Of a stretch of 64,000 bases of DNA, positions 43,034-54,267 are shown one piece after another. The position numbers and the translations under genes are program-made. The number at the start of each line of letters is the position of its first letter. The stretch's first letter is position 1. Location: the NCBI GenBank assembly GCA_963920525.1, contig OY986438.1:96313671-96377670 (forward strand), given 5' to 3'. The stretch comes from Dichetophora obliterata. Lineage: Eukaryota > Arthropoda > Insecta > Diptera > Sciomyzidae. The notes beneath the pieces are model-generated. The model did no database searches and had not been told where the DNA came from. It saw nothing but the letters and a program-made list of their open reading frames with translations.

Positions 43034-43564
43034 CGATTATTTTTGTTAACAATGCAGTTAAGTTGGAATAGCCCTTGGATTGAGAGCTCGTTTAAAAAGT
43101 AATTATCGGATGAACTTTCAGACGAAGGTAAAAATATTTCAGGAATTTCAGAACAGCAGTTCCAAGAAACGTTTGGCAGGTTAAAATCTCCAGTTATTAA
43201 AATATGATCATTTGATTGCAGTTTTGAGCAAACTTTACTAATAGAAGCCAAATGTTTGCTATAAACTTCTAAGGTAGAAAGGGGAGGAATATATGAGCAT
43301 GTAATAAAAAGGCTCAAGGAACCAAACTTAACATGAACACAACAGAATTCAATGTCCAAGGATTCTGGAATTAATAACTCTTCAGAGAAATGTGTCGCTT
43401 TGACTGCAATCAACACACCCCCACCTTTAGAGCAAATACCAGGAATGGAGTTTCTATCTTTGCGGTATATGTTAAATTTGTTGCACAGAATTTCAGTATT
43501 TAGAGTGTCATAAAAGTTTCTAAATTTTAATTGTAATTTGCGCTCAAACTTAGAGATTTTAGAA
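43031..43564 (-). pseudogene. LINE D ORF2: endonuclease part, frameshifted
   Basis: The minus strand reads LKFRNFYDTLNTEILCNKFN then IYRKDRNSIPGICSKGGGVLIAVKATHF, the central apurinic-endonuclease block with R.D....GGGV.IAV. It continues LSLFITCSYIPP, NDHILITGDFNLPNVSW (GDFN catalytic motif) and LNCIVNKNN. At about 43030 a one-base loss shifts the frame into the RT part, where NRCLIW should read RLLDLVFF. The first roughly 40 residues of the endonuclease are cut off at the arm border. Confidence 0.82.
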
Positions 43565-45350
43565 CTTTTACGATAACTTTTTTAGAATAAAAACGTCGTG
43601 TAGAATTTAGCAGGAACATGTGTTTTGATAAGGTGCATCAATAGTCAGTCAAAAAGTCGACTTTGAATTTATTGTAACTTACAGGTTTTTTGATTTTATA
43701 AAACGATATTTTCATTATATATGTTAATATATTTTTAAATAAAGCAGAGTTAAGCCATGCATGCATTTTTAAATAGTATGTTGTACCCGTCGATACTATT
43801 TCATATACCCTTGTCTCACGGGCACTTTTTAATACGTATTCTTACATTAAAAAAATTTTGTGTGTAAATATTACCAATAACATCCATTCTTCGAATTTTA
43901 TTCGTAGTTTTCAGTCACGAATAGGATTCGTATATTGGACGTAGTTTGGTACATATAACAAATTTTTTATTAGTATTCGAACAAAAAAAAAAAAAATGTA
44001 TATTGTACGAATACATTTGTTACATTTACTAATAACTAAAAAGAAAACATTCCCTCTGAGCTGGGTTTTCAACCACGGTTTCTTAGCTTACGGGCCACGT
44101 ACTCTTTCAGTAGACTACGGCCACCTTGCAATCTACATTTCCTTATATTTGGTAATTGTTCAACAAACCAGGCTAAAGATTTCGGTTGTAAATTTTTTAA
44201 ACTCAACTAATACTTCGTACATTCTGCGAATAATTCGTTCGATCAACCTAGGAATGAATTTTTTCTAGTAATATTAATTTTAATTCGTAAATAGTACGAA
44301 GCCATTAGTAACGACAGCGAATGTAATGGAAGAAATTACGAAGTTATTCGTTCGAGAAATTGAGGAATGATAAGGAATGATATCGCTATTTGTTAAAGAT
44401 CATTCTTGGGAGCAACAGATGGTAAGGGGCATTTAAGCGAATAACGCATATGAACTTGGACGAGAAGCAAAATAATGTTTTAAAGTAATTGTACACAAGA
44501 AGAAAACAAAGTAAAATAAATTTAAAAAAATAATTGTTTTCCCAAAAGTCGGCTTTAAAAAAATCGTTTTTCTGTCATAAAGATGATCCCATTTGGATAA
44601 TTTTTTAATTTTTCGTAAACTTAATAAAATTGTTAAAAATCTTGGAGCATTTAAATTTGAGAAATATGCAGCGATCTAGGCGAAGGCACAGCTTCTAAAT
44701 CAAAAGTAAAAAAATTTAGGAAATTCTGAATAAGTAGACTAATTTAAAAAAAAAAAATTTGATGGCAAATTCTTGTTAAGAAAACGCTTTTGCATTTCAA
44801 TATCTTATGCCCAAAAGTTTTTTTATGAATAAAATTTAAATGGGAAACTCAATTTGAAACATTTATTTTATACTTCTTCAAATTCACGTTTTTTAACAGG
44901 CGTTCACCCATTTTGAGAATTTTCTGGATTTTTTCGCGGCACGTGCTTATATTTCATCTAGGATTCAGAATCAAGCCATGCAGGGAGGTTCTGGAATATG
45001 ATTAGAAAATAAATAAGCCGAAAACCCATCTATATCTTTATATACCTATTCATAAGTTTTGAATTAAAAAAAAATGAATTTTTTAAATAATTCATATAAT
45101 AGGTATGTTTCCAAACTCGATTTTAATAACATGCATGCTGCTAGAACTGATGCATGTTGCAAAAAGAAATAAGTCATTTGATGTCCATGCGGGGAACATT
45201 TCAAGAATAGCGACAACTCTAATTCTTAATTTTTGCGGGTTCTATGGATTTTGACCTCCTAAATCAAAATCTGATAAATTTCAGGCCACTCGCAATTGGT
45301 TTATGAGTTATAGGTCTCCAAAACTGGAAAAATTCGTCTAAAAATCATGC
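43565..45350 (-). repeat. Left arm of a large inverted repeat (partner 52500-54600)
   Basis: Matches 52.5-54.6 kb in inverted orientation with moderate divergence. Landmarks in order here are TTTTGATAAGGTGCATCA, GTATGTTGTACCCGTCGATA, TTTTATTCGTAGTTTTCAG, GCCACGTACTCTTTCAGTAG, TGCAATCTACATTTCCTTAT, TCGTTCGAGAAATTGAGGAA, ACTCAATTTGAAACATT, GATTCAGAATCAAGC and ACATTTCAAGAATAGCGACA. No coding frame is supported. The right arm carries an extra MITE that this arm lacks. Whether these are two independent copies or the ends of one giant foldback is unknown. Confidence 0.75.
44058..44125 (-). other. tRNA-like module in the left arm
   Basis: Minus strand: GGTGGCCGTAGTCTACTGAA then AGAGTACGTGGCCC (A-box-like) and ACCGTGGTTGAAAACCC (degenerate B box). 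The right arm has the inverted counterpart at 53771-53838, and a related, better-kept A-box version lies at 56764-56835. It looks tRNA-derived and is too degraded to be functional. Confidence 0.5.
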
Positions 45351-45467
45351 TGGTTTTATTCATTTAAAAAAAATAAAATATTGGGAAATTTTTTTATTCT
45401 TATTTGAAAAGTGGAAAACTTGGGGGCTAAATAGTATTTAATGCGATTTTATTTTAGGATTTATAAA

Positions 45468-46036
45468 CAGTGTTCCCAACTTAGGGATTTTCCCCTAAAT
45501 TGGGGGGGGGGAAAGTGAAATGGGATTTTTTAGGGGTTTTATTTTTTTAGGGGTATTTTTAGAGACTTTTTGATAATCTTACGCATTGGATAATCCAATT
45601 TACTACGAAGTTTTTAATTAACTCCGATTTTACTATGCATGTATTCCGAAATTTTGCCCCCTTTTTCATTCTCTGCTCGTTACCATGGTATAATAAAACA
45701 AGGTTAACGTGACGTCTAAATATTTTGCTAAATCTGTCAAACTTGTGAATGAGTGTGAAAGAGACAGAAAAGCTGATTTTGTATGGTTCGACAAATCCAG
45801 TGTTTGATTTTTACAGCAAAAATTCAAAATCGCGCTCACCTTATTTTGAATAAAAACCGAAGGAACCTAATTTTTTTTGAAAATATTAAATCATTTATAA
45901 TTAAAGATTGTAACAAAACGTTAGTTGAACTTTTTGTTTTGTTTTGGAGGGGGGGGATTTCCAAGTAATTATAGTGATTTTAGGGGTTTTTGACTAAAGA
46001 TTTAGGGATAAATATTTTTGGGAGTTGGTAACACTG
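45468..46036. mobile_element. Possible hAT-type MITE (CAGTGTT...AACACTG ends)
   Basis: The left end is CAGTGTTCCCAACTTAGGGA and the right end, reversed, CAGTGTTACCAACTCCCAAA. Further in, both read CCCCTAAA and G-rich runs (GGGGGGGG at 45504-45512 and 45951-45958). CAGTGTTNCCAAC is a common hAT terminus in insects. The 8 bases outside each end do not match, so the target duplication is not confirmed. No coding frame. Confidence 0.45.
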
Positions 46037-46689
46037 CTAGCAGGCCACTGTTGTCGCCACGGACTTGATTTTATCAATCTCCTTAACGCCTTAAAGACGG
46101 GACATTTCTTTCACACATGTGCTAATTTTTACCTAATTTTGATTTTGAATAATTTTTATGTCATATGGTTAGTTTTGCGACATCCGACTTAGTGAAGCCA
46201 TATGGCATCATCGTCCTTATTGGGTTAAGACAAAACTTATAGTTTTACTACTACTTTGTTTTAGAGCTCCGCTCTGCATTTATATGTATCTCACTTTTTG
46301 TCTTTCTCTATGCTCATTTGTTTTTTTTTTGTTGCGCTGTGCTAGCTGAGCACGAAGAGAAAGAGAAAAATAGAGAGCAGCATGGAGTTTATTGAAACTC
46401 TCGCAACACAAACGCGTCAAAAGACAACGAATAAGCGCAATGCGTGGCATCTGGGATGCTTTCTTGAAAATCTTAATACCTTAATTAAAAACACTTATTA
46501 TTAAAATTTCGAAAGAAAAGTACCCCCAGATAAATCTGTAGCAAAAAGATGATATTTTAAAATTTTCTTCATGAAAATCGGTCCAGTACTTTTATACTAA
46601 AGTCGTAACTTTAAATTTTCACTACAATTTTATACAATAGTATAGATAGATATAGACATAGATATAGATAGAGGAGACCCTATATTATT
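46037..46689. other. No gene; short TATAGA tract
   Basis: Noncoding. A short degenerate TATAGA/TAGATA tract lies at 46636-46671, the reverse complement motif of the large arrays at the left of the window. Confidence 0.5.
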
Positions 46690-46975
46690 TAATTACTAAG
46701 AATATTTGCTGAAAAAATTTTTTAAATTACATGAAAAAAAATTTGAAAATATTTCGGGCATGATAAGAAAAATGTTTACCCCATCTTTTAAGATGTATAT
46801 AATTTTCTTATGTTTACAAGCATGTGTCAGCCGGCGAATCATAATAACAAAATTAGTACCAAAAATCTCAGAAAATAGAATTATATAGGTTACATTGTCT
46901 TTATGTGCATTCAAGACTCCGTTATGCCTTGCAACCCCCCTACAACAAATCCTGCGGACGCCCTTGCTGTTGTTA
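46690..46975 (-). repeat. Repeat with GGGCGTCCGCAGG terminus, copy 1 (uninterrupted)
   Basis: On the minus strand it begins GGGCGTCCGCAGGATTTGTT. Landmarks that follow are TGTAACCTATATAAT, TTGGTACTAATTTTGT, CACATGCTTGTAAACA and ATCATGCCCGAAATATTTTC. It matches 48786-48970 joined to 51898-51968, so it serves as the empty-site version of the LINE E insertion. Confidence 0.7.
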
Positions 46976-47225
46976 GCATAACGTAATATGAAATCAAGAA
47001 AGCTAAAAGTTACCAAAAATTAAAAATTGACTTTTTGATTGATCATGATGCACCGTATCAAAATACATGTTCCTGCAAAATTTTGCACTCCTACAACTAA
47101 AAACGACGTTTTTATTAACAAAATTCTAAAAGACCTAAAAAGACCACAAGAAAGTGCAACCGCTTGAAAAATTTAGAAAGTTTTTTGCTTCTCCTGTAAA
47201 ATTTTATGAATTTAACTTACGTATT
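46976..47225 (+). repeat. Third partial copy of the arm family
   Basis: GTAATATGAAATCAAGAAAG then GACTTTTTGATTGATCATGA, ATACATGTTCCTGCAAAATT and GACGTTTTTATTAACAAAAT correspond to 54370-54560 on the same strand and to 43575-43670 inverted. Only about 250 bp is present. Confidence 0.65.
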
Positions 47226-47312
47226 TTTTGATAACATATGACGATAAGCACCCAACGGGCCGGCACACAGTGTAACGAGGTTTATGGGATGAGGGACAAA
47301 AATAGAAGGAAT

Positions 47313-47747
47313 ACATAGTGTCTCAACTTACAATATTTGATTGCCTGCGAACTGTCAAATTGCATTTTATGATATATATCTCAAGTGTAGACCACTCATA
47401 TCATGATATTGTTCATATCATGAAATTTATCTCTTGAAATATTTCTTGAGATATATTTCATGAGATGAGCTGTCACTTTTCAGTAAAATATGTAAATGTG
47501 TGCATTTTTAAGAATGCTTTTGCTTTTCAAGCAAAAAATATTGCAAAAGCATTAAAAGAGTGAAAAACATAAAATGGAATGGCGAATGGAAGAAATAATT
47601 AATTAAATAAACTTTTACAAACAATTCCAAAATGAAATTTCATGAGATGAAATGCCCACCTAAATATAATAGCATGGTATCTGGATATCATGAAATTCAA
47701 TTTGACAGTTCGCATGCAATAAAATATTGTAAGTGTAGACACTATGT
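47313..47747. mobile_element. 435 bp MITE with ~60 bp inverted ends
   Basis: The left end is ACATAGTGTCTCAACTTACA then ATATTTGATTGCCTGCGAAC and TGTCAAATTG. The right end, reversed, is ACATAGTGTCTACACTTACA then ATATTTTATTGCATGCGAAC and TGTCAAATTG. About 60 bp match with six or so differences. The centre is itself rich in ATCATGA/TCATGAT palindromes (47385-47470). No coding frame. Target duplication not resolved. Confidence 0.8.
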
Positions 47748-47804
47748 TAGGCATATGGCATTAAGCACGTGTCATTATATCCTATATATAAAACACCACA
47801 CTAA

Positions 47805-48375
47805 TTTTCATCAAGATCGGACACGCCCTTCGCTCACCTCCCATACAAAATTAACAATAAAAGTGCAATATCTCGAGTTGCAGGAAGTGTAAAAACCAAA
47901 TCAACTAACTTTTTATTGATTGGATACACAAAATGACCATTTAAAAATTTCATTTATATTTGCCACGCCCTTCATCCACCTAATGTACAAAATGAAGATT
48001 AAAAGCACAATACCTCGAGTTATAAAAAGTATTAAAAAAAGTTAACTGTTATTTTTATTATCTATATTCACATAATTATCATATAAAATTTTCATCAAGA
48101 TCTGCCACGCCCTTTGTCCATCTCCGATACAAAATGAAAAATAAAAGTGCAATAGCTCCAGGTGTGGAAAGTGTAAGAACAAAATTAACTAACTTTTTAT
48201 TTACTTGATTTACATAACTACTGTAAGAAATTTCATCAAGATATCAAGCCCTTCACCCAAATCCCATGCAAAATGAAGAATAAAAGTGCAATATCTCCAG
48301 TTTCACTTAATTATCATATACAATTTTTTTATTCAGATTGGCCAAGTCCTTTACCAGCCTCCCACACAATTCAAT
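47805..48375. repeat. ~142 bp tandem repeat, about four diverged copies
   Basis: Units share TTTCATCAAGAT, CCACGCCCTT, CC(C)ATACAAAATGAA, AATAAAAGTGCAATA and CTCGAGTT/CTCCAG(T)T. Starts are near 47805, 47948, 48087 and 48228, with a partial fifth. The words resemble those of the AT-bounded family at 28.8-31.1 and 52.0-52.3 kb (TTTCATCAAAATCGG). The preceding CCTATATATAAAACA may be its AT-rich border. Confidence 0.65.
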
Positions 48376-48785
48376 GAAGTTTTTTAATTATAAAATATTT
48401 TTATTTTAATAAATGGGCATGTTTAATATTTACATAAATCTTTAGAATGGAAGAAAATTATTGACTGTCATCAGAATAATTCAAAGAGTCACTAGACACA
48501 AAGTCAGAGAAATTGAGATCAGAAATTAAATCATGTGTCATCATTCGTATCATGATCTTTATTTTAAATTAATTCATTAATTATCATTATTCTGTTTTTT
48601 TCCAACATTTTTCTTAAAGAAGATATAAAAAATTCTGACGAAAGCAGTAGCCCAAGAAATAGATCTATATTGCACAGTTTGCAAAAATTTTTACAGGTAT
48701 GATTTAAACAAATTTTTCTAAACTCTTCATGACTAGCTTCTAAGGCAATACTGTTAATATCTTAAAATATACAATTCTTACCCTC
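48376..48785. other. No gene seen
   Basis: AT-rich noncoding sequence between the tandem repeat and the interrupted G-rich repeat. Nothing supported. Confidence 0.5.
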
Positions 48786-48970
48786 AAGGGCGTCCGCAGG
48801 ATTTGTTCTAGGAGGGAGGCCTAATTGAATCTAGAATGAACAAAAACAAAATGTAACCTATATAATGCTATCTACTACGATTATTGGTACTAATTTTGTG
48901 AATTTGATATGCGCACTACACTGGTTGACACACGCTTGTACACAATAGAAAATCTAATATAATTTTAAAG
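48786..48970 (+). repeat. Repeat with GGGCGTCCGCAGG terminus, copy 2, left part
   Basis: Same repeat as 46690-46975 but on the plus strand: GGGCGTCCGCAGGATTTGTT, AACCTATATAATGC, TTGGTACTAATTTTGTG, GGTTGACACACGCTTGTACA. It is interrupted at about 48970 by LINE E and resumes at about 51898. Confidence 0.7.
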
Positions 48971-51897
48971 ATTCTAGCAATTTAATGCTAGAAGTTTAAA
49001 TTCTGTAAAATTAGACTATATGAAATATGTTTTTGAGGACTCGTCTGTTGATGTTGTATGTGTAACTGAAACCTGGCTTTGTTCCGATGTGCTAGATGCG
49101 GTTTATAATATGAAAAGCTTTACTCTGTTTAGAAACGATAGACTTGATAAGAGGGGCGGTGGCATTATCGTCTACTGCAGAAGTTCTTTAAATCCTAAAT
49201 TTATAAATAAGTCAACTCGAAGCTCTGTCGAATATCTAAATTTATATATATAATCCTATTAAAAGTAATAGTCTTGATGCGTATTTTTCTGAAATATCAG
49301 GTTTATCTATCGATTTTAATTATTTTGTTATATGTGGCGACTTTAATGTTAATCTTTTATGTAATGATAGCCTAAGTAGATCATTGTATGAAAATCTATC
49401 GTCTGTCGGTCTGTCAATTGTAAACGATACCATTCCCACGCGTTATTCTTCTAATGATTGTCCTAGTCTGCTTGATTATTTTATAGTATCAGATGTCTCA
49501 ACCGTTCTACTGTTTGACCAGATATACTTTATATCTGATCATGACCTCATTTTCTGTACAATCGATATTAACCTGTTGCATGGAGCCGTGTCAAACACGT
49601 TTTCTTACCCTGATTTTAAGTCTATTGACTATCCGTCTTTATATCGTGATGTACTTTTGACCGAATGGAATGAGGTTTGGTTTTATCCGTCTATTAATGA
49701 AAAACTGCGGTTTTTTACTAATACAGTTAATGATATTTTTGCTAAACATGTACCTGTCAAGTCGGTCACTATGAAAAATGCAGCATGCCCTTGGTTCACA
49801 AGTAAAGTTCAACATGCTATAAAGAAGCGAAACAAGTTGCGAAGTGCATGGAAAAAAACACCCTCTCCAGAGAATTGGGAAAACTACAAGTGTGCAAGAA
49901 ATGACTCAGTGTCAATTATAAAACAGTCCAAATTACGTTATTGTTCCACTAAACTGAAGGCATCTCTACCATCAAAGGTTCTATGGAGAAACTTAAAAAA
50001 TTTTGGCATTGGTAAAAATAAAACTTTTGACTGTCAGGTTGATCCTGACGTTCTAAATGATTATTTTCTTTCCCACACACATTCTCTACAAAACGCAACA
50101 CCTGAATTTACTGACCATTCAACCCTACAACGCTTTCAGTTTTCCATGGTGACAGAAGATGACGTAGCAAGGTCTGTAATGAAAATTAAATCGAATGCGG
50201 TTGGCGCTGATGGCACCAATATAAAATTTGTTAGAATTATCTTACCTTATATTTTGAGTCCTCTTACCCACATAATCAACCATTGCTTTGCCACATCTTC
50301 CTTTCCTGATTCTTGGAAAGCCGCTGAAATAACGCCTGTAGCGAAAAAATCTGCAGCTTGTGAACCTAAAGATTTCAGACCAATAAGTATCCTGTCGTCC
50401 TTATCGAAAGTTATTGAAGCAATCATGGCTGAGCAAATATCGTCATTTTCATCCCAAAATAATCTTTTGTCTCCACTTCAATCAGGGTTTCGTGCAGGTC
50501 ATAGTTGCTCAACAGCTACACTTAAAGTTTTGGATGACATTAGGACTTTTTATGATGATGGCCTAGTAACTCTACTTTGTCTGCTTGATTTTTCGAAAGC
50601 ATTCGACACCGTTAATCATGCACTTCTTTGTCGATCTCTTGAAGAGTTATTTAATGGGGAGAGTACAAAAAGTAAAAGTTGGCTCCTGCTTTTCGCAGCA
50701 AAAGTTGGTCTGCAGTGGTGTCCCCCAAGGGTCGGTTCTTGGCCCGCTTCTTTTTTCAGTTTTTATCAACGACATTTTCAATAGTTGCACATACGCGTCG
50801 TTGCATGCTTACGCTGATGATGTCCAATTATACCTATCTGGCAAAACAAACCTTTTGGAAGATTTGGTATGCAAGCTAAATGAAGATCTGTTCTGTATAA
50901 ACCAGTGGGCCATTCAAAATTGTCTTCAGCTAAATGCCCTTAAATCATTTGTATTGCCCATTTCTAAAGAAAAAATAAGTTTTAGTGATATTCCCATTCT
51001 TGCAATTGGTGAAAAAAGCCTAAAACTTGTCAGCAGTGTTCGAAGTCTTGGATTCAATATTAATTCCTCTCTCACGTGCACAGATCATGTCAATGATGTG
51101 GTCCGTAAAATATATTTCATACTACGCAATCTAAGGCTGTCAGCCGAGTATACACCAATTAATACAAGACGCAAGCTTGTTGTTCAACTGGTCGTTCCCA
51201 TAATCACGTATGCTGAGCTTGTCTACAGTAAGTTAGATTCGCAGTCACAACACAAATTACAAGTTGCTTTTAATCGTGCTACACGCTATGTGTATGGGCT
51301 CCGTAAATATGATCACTTAAGTACATTTAGAAATGGTCTACTTGGCTGTAGTATAATAAGCTACCTCAATGCCAGAAATTGCATTTTTTTGCACAAACTT
51401 ATTCTATTAAAAAAACCAAACTATCTGTTTGAAAAATTGCAATTTGGTCAGTCGTCAAGAAGTCAAATTCTTATTATACCAGGTTATAATTTTCTAAACT
51501 CCACAAGACTCTTTTTTATTAACGCTGTAAGACTATGGAACTCATTACCGAGTCATTTAAAATCTATAAAGGCAAAGGGAAAATTCAAACTAGCCATTTT
51601 GGAACATTTTTCATCACAGAGCACTTCATAAATAAATAAATAAACAGACCTCCTTTCTTTCCCTCCTTTTACTATCCTTTTCTCTTCTTTTTCTATATTT
51701 ATTTTCTTTTATTCAATTAATAATTTTCACATACGTTAATAATTATACCTATGATAATTTTCAATGTTAACTTAATATTAGATATTATCAATGTTCTAAT
51801 TGTAACTCGTCTTCAACCTTTGTACTATAAAAGAACATAGTTCTTATTGTACACTAATAAATAAAGGCAAATAAAATAAAATAAAATAAAATAAAAA
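48971..51897 (+). mobile_element. LINE E: CR1-like retrotransposon inserted into the G-rich repeat
   Basis: Starts within the first residues of the endonuclease (NARSLNSVKLDY) and ends in an AAATA-type tail (AAATAAAATAAAATAAAATA, 51869-51897). Flanking repeat DNA on both sides aligns with the uninterrupted copy at 46690-46975 (left AAAGAT, right TCATGCCCGAAATATTT). That copy shows the pre-insertion state. The target duplication, if any, is too short to name. ORF1 is missing. Confidence 0.85.
48978..51631 (+). pseudogene. LINE E ORF2: endonuclease + reverse transcriptase, two breaks
   Basis: Endonuclease: NARSLNSVKLDYMKYVFEDS, then VVCVTETWL and FRNDRLDKRGGGIIVYCRSS. A frameshift near 49250 is followed by NYFVICGDFNVNLL and LLDYFIVSD, with ISDHDLIFCTI. 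Linker, then RT: SNAVGADGTNIKFVRIILPY, AAEITPVAKKSAACEPKDFR then PISILSSLSKV, and motif A LLCLLDFSKAFDTVNHALL. The frame breaks near 50650 with loss of some 15-20 residues. It resumes as LLKSYLMGRVQK, motif [21 protein letters not shown], motif C LHAYADDVQLYL, thumb VSSVRSLGFNINSSLTCTDH and the end NAVRLWNSLPSHLKS...SSQSTS at 51629-51631. It retains most catalytic motifs but two breaks make it inactive. Similar in layout to LINE B. Confidence 0.88.
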
Positions 51898-51968
51898 AAA
51901 TGGTGTCAAAATCTATCTCGTGTCATGCCCGAAATATTTAAAAATTTTATTTCATTTTCTTTCTGTTA
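51898..51968 (+). repeat. Repeat with GGGCGTCCGCAGG terminus, copy 2, right part
   Basis: TGTCATGCCCGAAATATTTA and TTTTATTTCATTTTCTTTC match the inner end of 46690-46790 reversed, completing the copy split by LINE E. Confidence 0.6.
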
Positions 51969-51969
51969 T

Positions 51970-52343
51970 ATAATATACTAGCTGAACCCGGTGTACTTCG
52001 CTACTCCCCTCGTTATAAAATAAAATTAAAAGTATTTATATATTTTTCACGCCATCGAATTTTCGAAATAAGTCCACCCCAGCGCCACCTATCGGGTCCA
52101 TTTATACACAAATTTTTTTCTTATGATCAAACAAACATACATTCTGAATTTCAGTTAAATTGGTCCATAAATTCAAATTTTCGATATAAGTCCACCCCAG
52201 CGCCACCTATCGGGTCCAAATATAGCCTATGTTACCCACCGTACCAAGATGAACATTACCTGAAAATTTCATCAAAATCGGCCCAGCCGTTTTGGAGTCC
52301 ATACGTTACATACATACACACATCCTATTTTATATATATAGAT
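51970..52343 (+). repeat. AT-bounded dispersed repeat (ACTAGCTGAACCCGG family)
   Basis: Begins TATAATATACTAGCTGAACC then CGGTGTACTTCGCTAC. It holds two tandem units containing AAGTCCACCCCAGCGCCACC then TATCGGGTCCA (about 52068 and 52189). It ends AAATTTCATCAAAATCGGCC, GTTTTGGAGTCCATACG, CATACATACACACAT and TTTTATATATATAGA. The same head and tail style occurs at 28.77-31.11 kb. No coding capacity. Confidence 0.75.
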
Positions 52344-53770
52344 TTCAGTAATTTTTTGTTAAAGCAAATATTTTTAATAGTTTAATAAATTAAATAATGT
52401 GAGGCCTATATATTTAAATGCAATCGCAATAATTACTATCGAGCCCCAAGATTTCAACTTTTAAATTAGAATACAAAAATTTCTTTATATTAAACAATAT
52501 TTTTTTTGTTGTTGAAAAACTGAAAAAAAAACTAAATTTTTTGGCCACTTTTTAATTTTGGAAGCCTTTAACTCCTAAACCGATTTCAAGTGGACTAAAA
52601 TTTTTAAGATTTGGATTTAGGAGGTCAAATGTCATATCATTCGCAAAAATTCAAAATTTGGGTTGTCGCTATTCTTGAAATGTTCCCCCATGCTAGGGAA
52701 GATATTTTTCACCGGATTTCACACCGCATTGGCACCAATCTACTTATTTCTTTTTCCATCATGAATCAGTTCTAGCAGCTTACAAGTTCCTACAATCGAG
52801 TAAGATAATATACCTATCATCTGAATGATTTAAATTGTTTTTTTTTAATTCAAAACGTATGAATAAATAAATAAAGAGGTGCATGTACATTAGATGTGTT
52901 TTGGGTTTCATTAATTTTTTTAACATTTCAGAAATCTCTGCAAGGCTTGATTCTGAATCCTGGTTTAATATAAGCATGTTACGCGAAAAAAGTACAGAAA
53001 ATTCTCAAACTGGTTGGGCTCCGCTAAATAACGTGAATTTTAAGAAATTGAATTTTATAAAATAAATGTATAAAATCGAGTCTCCTATTTACGTTTCTGA
53101 CATTAAAAAACTTTTGGTTATAACATATTCTAATGTAAAATCGTTTGCTTAATTAATATGATATAAGGTTTTTTAAAAAATTAGTCCTTGATCCAAAATT
53201 GGGCTACTTTATTAAATTTCCTAATTTTTTCTTTCGCTTTTGAATTAGAAGCTTTGCTCTCGCCTAAATCGCTGCAAATTTCTAAAATTTAAATGCTGTA
53301 GAATTTTTTGTCATCTTATTAAGTTTAAAAAAATTAAAAAAAAGTCCTAATTAGATCATCTTTATGATAGAAAAATAAGTCGACTTTTTGGAAAACATTA
53401 ATTTTTTTTATTAAATTTATTTGCTTTTTCTTCTGCTTGTTTACAATGGTTTTAAAACATAAATTTGCTTATCGTTAAAGTTTATATCCGTTTTTGAATT
53501 AAATGCACCTTGCTTTTTGTTGCTACGAAGAATGATATTCGACTAATAAGGGATATCATTCCTTAACATTCGTCAATTTCTCGTAGGAATAACTTCGTAA
53601 TTTGTTTCATTACATTTGTGGTATTAACTAAAAAATTCATTCGCAGGTTGACCGTACGTATTATTCGTAAAAGTAACGAAGATTTAGTTGAGTTTAAAAA
53701 ATTTACAACTGAAATCGTTTAGATTGGTTTGTCGAACAATTACCGAACATAAGGAAATGTGTGATTGCAA

Positions 53771-53838
53771 GGTGGCCGTAGCATACTGGAAGAGTACGTG
53801 CCCCATACGCTTAAGAACCGCTGTTCAAATGCTATCTG
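53771..53838 (+). other. tRNA-like module in the right arm
   Basis: GGTGGCCGTAGCATACTGGA then AGAGTACGTGCCCC and a B-box relic CTGTTCAAATGC. Inverted counterpart of 44058-44125. Degraded. Confidence 0.45.
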
Positions 53839-54077
53839 AACGGAAGGTTTTGTTTTCGTGACTAGGTATTACGTTCATTCGTAAATGTAAAGTACAATAT
53901 AAATTTGTTTTTGTACGAATACGAATAAAATATTTGAAATGTGTACCAAACTAAGTTCATTCTATTCGTGTCTGAAAATTACGAATAAAATGCGTAGAAA
54001 AAGTTTTTCAATTTAATACGTATTGAAAAGTTTTTGTGAAACAAAGGTAAATGAAATGGTATCGTAACTTATTACTC

Positions 54078-54267
54078 CTTTTTGTCGCGATTGCGACACC
54101 GCTCTCAATTTTTTTTTCGCAAACGCGGCTGAAAAATACTGAATATTAACTAAATAAATGTATTTAAATACATACAATATTCAGTATTTTTCAGCAGCAT
54201 TTGCAAAAACAAAAAACAAAGTGAAAGCAATCGCGACTAAAACGCGTAACATGAACACGGCCTTATA
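54078..54267. mobile_element. Palindromic MITE, copy 1 (within the right arm)
   Basis: Ends CGCGTAACATGAACACGGCC, the inverted form of the start of the copy at 57024. Inside it reads GTCGCGATTGCGACACCGCT, CGCAAACGCGGCTGAAAAAT, TAAATGTATTTAAATACAT and TTTTTCAGC. Its outer left end is missing. The left arm at the matching place goes straight from the TATCG word to ACGGGTACAACATAC, so this is a secondary insertion. Confidence 0.75.

Larger units (their letters stand above)
39991..43564 (-). mobile_element. LINE D: CR1/Jockey-group retrotransposon, nearly complete ORF2
   Basis: Minus-strand LINE lying inside the left repeat arm. The 5' border is near 43564, where the coding frame abuts arm sequence. 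The 3' border is less certain, between about 39990 and 40190. The coding region covers most of the endonuclease and all of RT, with one frameshift. The region 40200-40480, which would be its 3' UTR, holds four copies of GACAAAC(A/T)AGGTC. ORF1 is absent. Confidence 0.75.
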
